Origin: Oscillospiraceae bacterium
GTDB lineage: Bacteria; Bacillota; Clostridia; Oscillospirales; Ruminococcaceae
Reading direction: 5' to 3'
NCBI GenBank assembly: GCA_900768705.1
Contig: CAAGEB010000074.1
Span: 1 to 11,042 of the forward strand
Length of the DNA stretch: 11,042 bases
The position numbers and the translations under genes are program-made. Under the pieces are notes generated by a model. The model ran no database searches. It worked only from the letters and a program-made list of their open reading frames with translations, and was not told the origin of the DNA. Shown in pieces: positions 1-6,000 of the stretch (positions within the stretch are counted from its first letter, which is position 1; each line of letters opens with the position of its first letter).

Positions 1-3000
1 ATATCCGCAAATTCCTTATACATCTGCATAAGTTCGGGGACATTATTGAACTTGGCGAAACGCTTTTTTGTGCGGTAGCCGTTGCCTGCGGGCTTCAACT
101 CGGCTTTGGAAACAACCTCGCCAAAGTTGGACGCCCAATCGTCAAAAGTCTGCAACCCTGCGCTCTCTAACAGTGACGGACGGAGATACCTCTGCATTAT
201 ATACAGCTCCGTCATAGAGTTTGAAACGGGCGTGCCTGTGGCAAACAGTATATTCTTTGTACCGTAGGTTTCGTTGAGGTACTGCGTTTTCATCAGAATA
301 TCCTCGCTTTTCTGCGAAGCGGTGGTCTGAACACCGGAAATGTTGTTCATCTTCGATACGACCAAACCGTTCTTGTAGTTGTGGGCTTCGTCCACGACAA
401 GGCTGTCAAACCCCAACTGCTCAAAGGTCAGTGAAGTGTCCTTTGTCTTGCCGCCGTCAAGGAGCTTCTGTATTTTGGTTTCTATGCGCTTTTTCTCACG
501 CTGCAAATCTTTAACGCTTGTTCTGTCTGTGGAATGGTTGAGTTCTTCCAGTCCCTCGTTTATGGTGTCCAGTTCAGACTGAAGAAAACGCTGACGGTAT
601 TCAAGGGACATCGGAATTTTCTCAAACTGCTCATAGCTCATAATTACTGCCGCATAGTCGCCTGTGCAGCACCGTCCAATGAATTTCTGTCTGTTGTCCT
701 TTGAGAAGTCATTGTCTCCGGCAACAAGTATTTTAGCCTGCGGGTAAAGCCGCAGCCATTCGTTGGCGGTCTGACCTACGAGAGCCTTCGGAACAACCAC
801 ACAAGCTTTGTTGATTAAGCCTAGACGCTTTTTCTCCATTGTGGCGGCAACCATTTCAAAGGACTTGCCTGCTCCCACGCAGTGAGCCAACAGCGTATTG
901 CCGCCGAATTTTGCTCTCATAACTGCGTCAAGCTGATGAGGTTTAAGGCTGATTGACGGTGACATTCCCGGAAAGGTCTGATGTGAGCCGTCAAATTTTC
1001 TGCCGACGATACAGTTAAACAGATTGTTATACCGTTCAACATATTTTTCTCGCCGTGCAGGGTCGTCCCACAGCCAGCGCTTAAAGGCTTCTTTCATCTG
1101 CCGAGCCTTTTCCTGTGCTAAATCGGTTTCTTTCTTGTTTATCTCATAATGCTCTCTGCCGTCTGCGTCCGTAATCTTATCACGGACAACAATATCACGG
1201 TTGTTCAGGAGGTTTTCAAAAATCACCTTTGCGGGCATTCTGCTTGTGCCGTAAATCTGCGTTGCGGCAGCACCCATATCCCAATTCTTGTTGTCGATTT
1301 TGTACTCGCCCGTGATTGTTCGGCGCAGAGGGTCGAAAAACCTTGACTTTGCGTATTCCACAAGAAATTGCTGATAGTCCTCCACATCAACCCAAGAAAC
1401 GCCGATACGGGCGGAAATATCTCCTGCCTCCAACTTTTTAGGCAGTACGCTTGTGAGAGCCGCCACATTGCGCTGATATTCGGAATTGTCCTGTGCGTAG
1501 AGTTCGGCGGTGCGGAGCTTCTCACGGACATTGCCGGAAAGGTACTCGGACGCTTCTTCCCAACCCTCAATGGAGTTGTCCTCGTTTGCTTTCAGCGGAT
1601 TGAGGTATATCAGATTGTCCGCTTTCAGCACATCAACTACCGTCTGCGGCTCTTGTCCGCATAACTGCGCCATATACGGAATATCCATTTTACCTCTTGT
1701 ATCAATGGAAACCTGCATAGCCTCCTGCGGCATATCAACGTGGGTGATTTCAATGTTCGGCTTTATTGTACGCTTGCTGAAAATATCCGATTTTGAAGTG
1801 GTTTTCTTTTCAGCATCGACAATTTCCAGGGAACAGAGGGTATTATAATCGTCATCACTGCGGAAAACACTTGCGTTTGCACGGTCGCTGATACTGCCAA
1901 ATTCCTTTACGAAATCGTCGTATTTGGTATTCAGGTCACTTTGAAGTTTGTGCAGTTCATCATCGGAGCAGCTTCTCGACTGTGCGTCAATAAGTTCCCT
2001 CATCGTCTGACGGAGAGAGTTCAGACCTTTCATTCGTTCCAGATCTTTTCCGGTCTGCTTTACCTCGGTCATTATGTTGTTTTCCCGGAAATACATTTTT
2101 CCGTCAACCTCGGCAAAGGTAAAGTTGCGGACATCGGCAGTAGCGGGGATTATGCCCCGTTCCTTGTCTCTGTTTTCAATGCGTTTCTGAGCGACGATGT
2201 TTGCCCGAAGTGTTGATACGGCTTTTTCAAGCTGTTCTGAAAGAGGAGAGGAGTTGTCGGGGGTGCAGGTAACTTCCTGCCCATATCGTCCTGACCTCAT
2301 TTCCAGTTTACCGAGAACCATTTCAGGGTGGTCAATGAAGTACTGGTTTACGGTTATTCCGTCGTTGTTCTGAGCGGTATATACCCAGTCGGGAACTTCA
2401 ACCGCCATTTTTTCACGCTTTTGCAGGAAGATAATATCCGAAGTTACTTCTGTTCCTGCACTGTCAAAGGCAGTGTTTGGCAGACGGATTGCGCCGATTA
2501 GGTCAGCCCGCTTTGCAAGATACTCACGGACTTTCGGATTTTCTTTATCCAGAGTTCCTTTGGAAGTTACAAATGCGACAATGCCGCCGGGAGCAACCTT
2601 ATCAAGCGTTTTAGCAAAGAAATAGTCGTGGATAAGGAAGTGTTCCTTGTCGTAACGCTTGTCCGCAACACCGTAGTTTCCAAAGGGGACATTACCAATT
2701 GCCACATCAAAGAAGTTGTCCTGAAAATCCGCATTTTCGTATCCCTTAATCTGAATATCCGCCTGCGGATAAAGCTGTTTGGCAATGCGTCCGGTAATGC
2801 TGTCCAGTTCCACACCATAGAGATTACTGCCGTTTAGTGTATTCGGAATACACCCGAAGAAATTTCCAACGCCCATTGATGGTTCCAGGACATTTCCGCC
2901 CTTGAATCCCATATTATCGAGGGCTTTGTACATAGCGTTTATGACTGTTGGAGAAGTATAGTGGGCATTCAGGGTACTGCCTGCCGCCGCCTGATACTCT

Positions 3001-6000
3001 TCATCTGTGAGAATTTCCTTCAGCTGAGAATACTCCTTACTCCACTGCGTATTTGCACTGTCAAAAGCTTGCGGCATACCGCCCCAGCCTACATACTGCG
3101 CAAGTATCTTCTGCTCATCGAGAGCGGCGGTTCTGCCCTCTGCTTCAATTTGTTTCAGGGTGCGGATTGCGGCAATGTTGGCGGCAAATTTTGCTTTTGC
3201 GCCGCCCTCACCGAGTACAGTATCTTCCGTTATATGGAAATTCTGCGGCTTTTCTGCTGCTGTCTGCTGTTTCGGCTGTGTTTCGGTTGTGCTATTTGCA
3301 GCACGCTCTTCTGGATTTTTCGGAATTTCTTTATCAACCCCCTTGACAATATTGCGGCTTTGGTGTATAATAGTATCAAAGTCAAGAGTGTTTGTTAATT
3401 CGGAGTATTGTTCTCCCCATCTCTCAAACATCTCTTGGCTTTTTGCTTTATCACAAAACAGGATATTATCTGTATCTACAATCTTTTTGAGATATTCTGG
3501 AAAATTGTTTCTTCCATATACACTTGTTATGAAATTTGAACTGATTTCTTCAATTTCATATCTTCCTTTGCCATTAGGCTTAACGCTTGCAATTACAGGA
3601 TTATTCTCTGTATCCAGTTCCGTTGTCACAACAATAATGCTGTCTTTACGGTTTGGTGAGTCGAAAATCATTGCAGGACTGGAAAGAAGATCCGGTAGTT
3701 TTTTTATCTGCTCAACAGATAGACCGTGCTGATGGTTTTTCTCATCAATGGGTTTTACGGCATTTCTTAAATGCTTCTGCGTATAGAGCATAGGGAGCTG
3801 TTCGCAACCGACATTGAGCAGTATTTTCGGCGTGTCGCACACCTTAAGGCTAGTATAGAACGGCAATTTTCCGGAAAGGGAGTCATCCACTTGTTCCGCA
3901 AAGCTCTTTTCAGAAACAGAATCGGCAGGGGAAATATCCTCTGCCGTTGTTGTATTCGTGCTATTTGCAGCACGCTCTTCGGAAATTTCCTCTCTCTGCG
4001 GTTGTGGTTCAATGTCGAAAAGGGAGGGTTGGTTGTTCTCAATGTTTCCGTTTTCGACATTATTTTTTGCATTTTCTTGCTCAACCCCCTTGACAATATT
4101 GCGACTTTGGTGTATAATGACATTAGAGTCAAGATTGTTCACGCCCTGCGGCAATTGGAGCTGCAGCACACGAAACAATTCTTGACTTTTATTTTTATCC
4201 CAAAATATCATTGACCCACTTTCAGCAGCCCTTTCTATATATCTTGCAAAGCTTCTGTCTTTGCCATATATACTTGTTATGAAATTGGCTTCAATCTGCT
4301 TTAATTCGTAAACACCTTGTCCGTTGGGTTTCACGCTGAGTATAAGTGGCGCATTATCATTATCCAAGGCGTTAAGAACCATTACAATACTGTCGCTATT
4401 TTTATCTGACATACTGTCAAACATCATTACTGGTGACTGAATTAAATCGGGAATTTTTTTAATCAATTCAGATGTAAGTCCGTGGAAATGGGGATTCGAA
4501 TTTGTTTTAATATGAACTGCATCAAGTAAATGTTTTCTTGTATACAGCATAGGTAACTGTTGACATCCAGCTCTCAGTAATATTTCGGGCGTATCACATA
4601 CTTTAAGATCGCTTTTATAACGGCTTGCAGTCCCGTTCAACACATCATCCACCTGTTCTGCAAAGCTCTTTTCGGCAAAAGAAACGGCAGGGGAAATATC
4701 CTCTGCCGTTGTTGTATTTGTGCTATTTGTAGCACGATTCTCGGAACTTTCCTTTTGCGTGTATTCTCTGTCAAGCTGTTCGTGCCTGTCAAATTCCTGC
4801 CGTGCGGCGGTAATCAGAGCTTCTCCGAGTGTTTCCCAACTATGCGTAATCTCAAAGCCGCCATGTGTGCGGAAAGTCATTCCGCTGTCGGTCTTTTCGG
4901 TTGATATTTCAATATAACCTATACCGTCGGCAGGAGGAAACTCATAGAATTCGATATGCGTCATATTGCCATAGATTTTCTGTGCCAGCTCCGCACGAAT
5001 ATCCTCGCCATTATGATAGCGGGCTGTCAGGCTTTCAAAATCGTCAGCGTGAAGTCCTGCGCCAATCGTCCACGGAGTATTACCGCTATATTTCGGGGCA
5101 TTATCGTAATCAAACAGCTTATCACCTAAATCGTCCATTTCGTCGCTTGCAAGCTGATTGTCCGCTATAAGAGTAAGATTATCGGTCAGGGTGCGCCTTG
5201 CCTTGCGTTCTTCACGGGACAGGGTAAAATCTGGTACCTCTGTAAATCCTACTCTGTCAACATAATTAACGGTTATTACGCCGTCTTTCTTTACAGCAAC
5301 TATATCACTAACGGAAAGTGAATGACCTCGGAAGTCCTGTGGGTGATTAAGATTAAAGCGTTCGTAAATATTTTCAAGGGTTTCGTCCTTTTTCATTCTG
5401 CCACGATAAACCCTGTTATAGTTCTCACGGTCAATATACATACCGTGTTTCTTTAGATATTCGCTGTCAGAAAAGCGGTAATCCCTTAAATTCTCGCCGT
5501 CCTTAAGCTGATAAATAGCATATCTCGGTTCGGTAAGAGCAAAGAGCTTATCAAGATAATCCTCGTCACGGCTTGAAATATCCTCGCTGTCGGTCATAAA
5601 TTCCTCGGCAACGCCGTCAAAACCCTCTGCACCACGGTCGAGAAGCTCCTGCTCACAGGTTTCCGTTAAGTATTCAAGAGGGTCGTCCTTTTCCATTGCA
5701 TTAAAAATATCGTCGTAGGACATATAGGTATAAACGAATTGACCGCCTGCGGTACTGTCGGGATTGTAGTAAATCCAGGTCACTTGTTCGGATTCGGGAT
5801 TTACATAGAATTTGTCAAGGTCGACAATATCAGACGGCGGTTCAATGTCGAAAATGGAGGACTGATTGCTATCGATGTTTCCGCTTTCGACATTATTTTT
5901 TTGCTCAACCCCCTTGACAATATTGCGACTTTGGTGTATAATGATATTAGAGTCAAGATTGTTAAAGCCCTTGGACAATTGTAGCCCAAGCACACTGAAC

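Noticed and set aside
3160..3732. Plus-strand open frame of 190 codons over MuF-C copy 3
   Set aside because: It is antisense to well-supported coding sequence and has low-complexity hydrophobic content. The promoter-like signal at 3343 lies inside it, not upstream, so it does not support it as a gene.
3767..4132. Minus-strand 121-codon frame overlapping MuF-C copy 3 and its linker
   Set aside because: It is an out-of-frame reading of the repeat. A similar frame at 5801-6094 appears for the same reason, since the repeated DNA yields repeated shadows. No ribosome binding site is visible.
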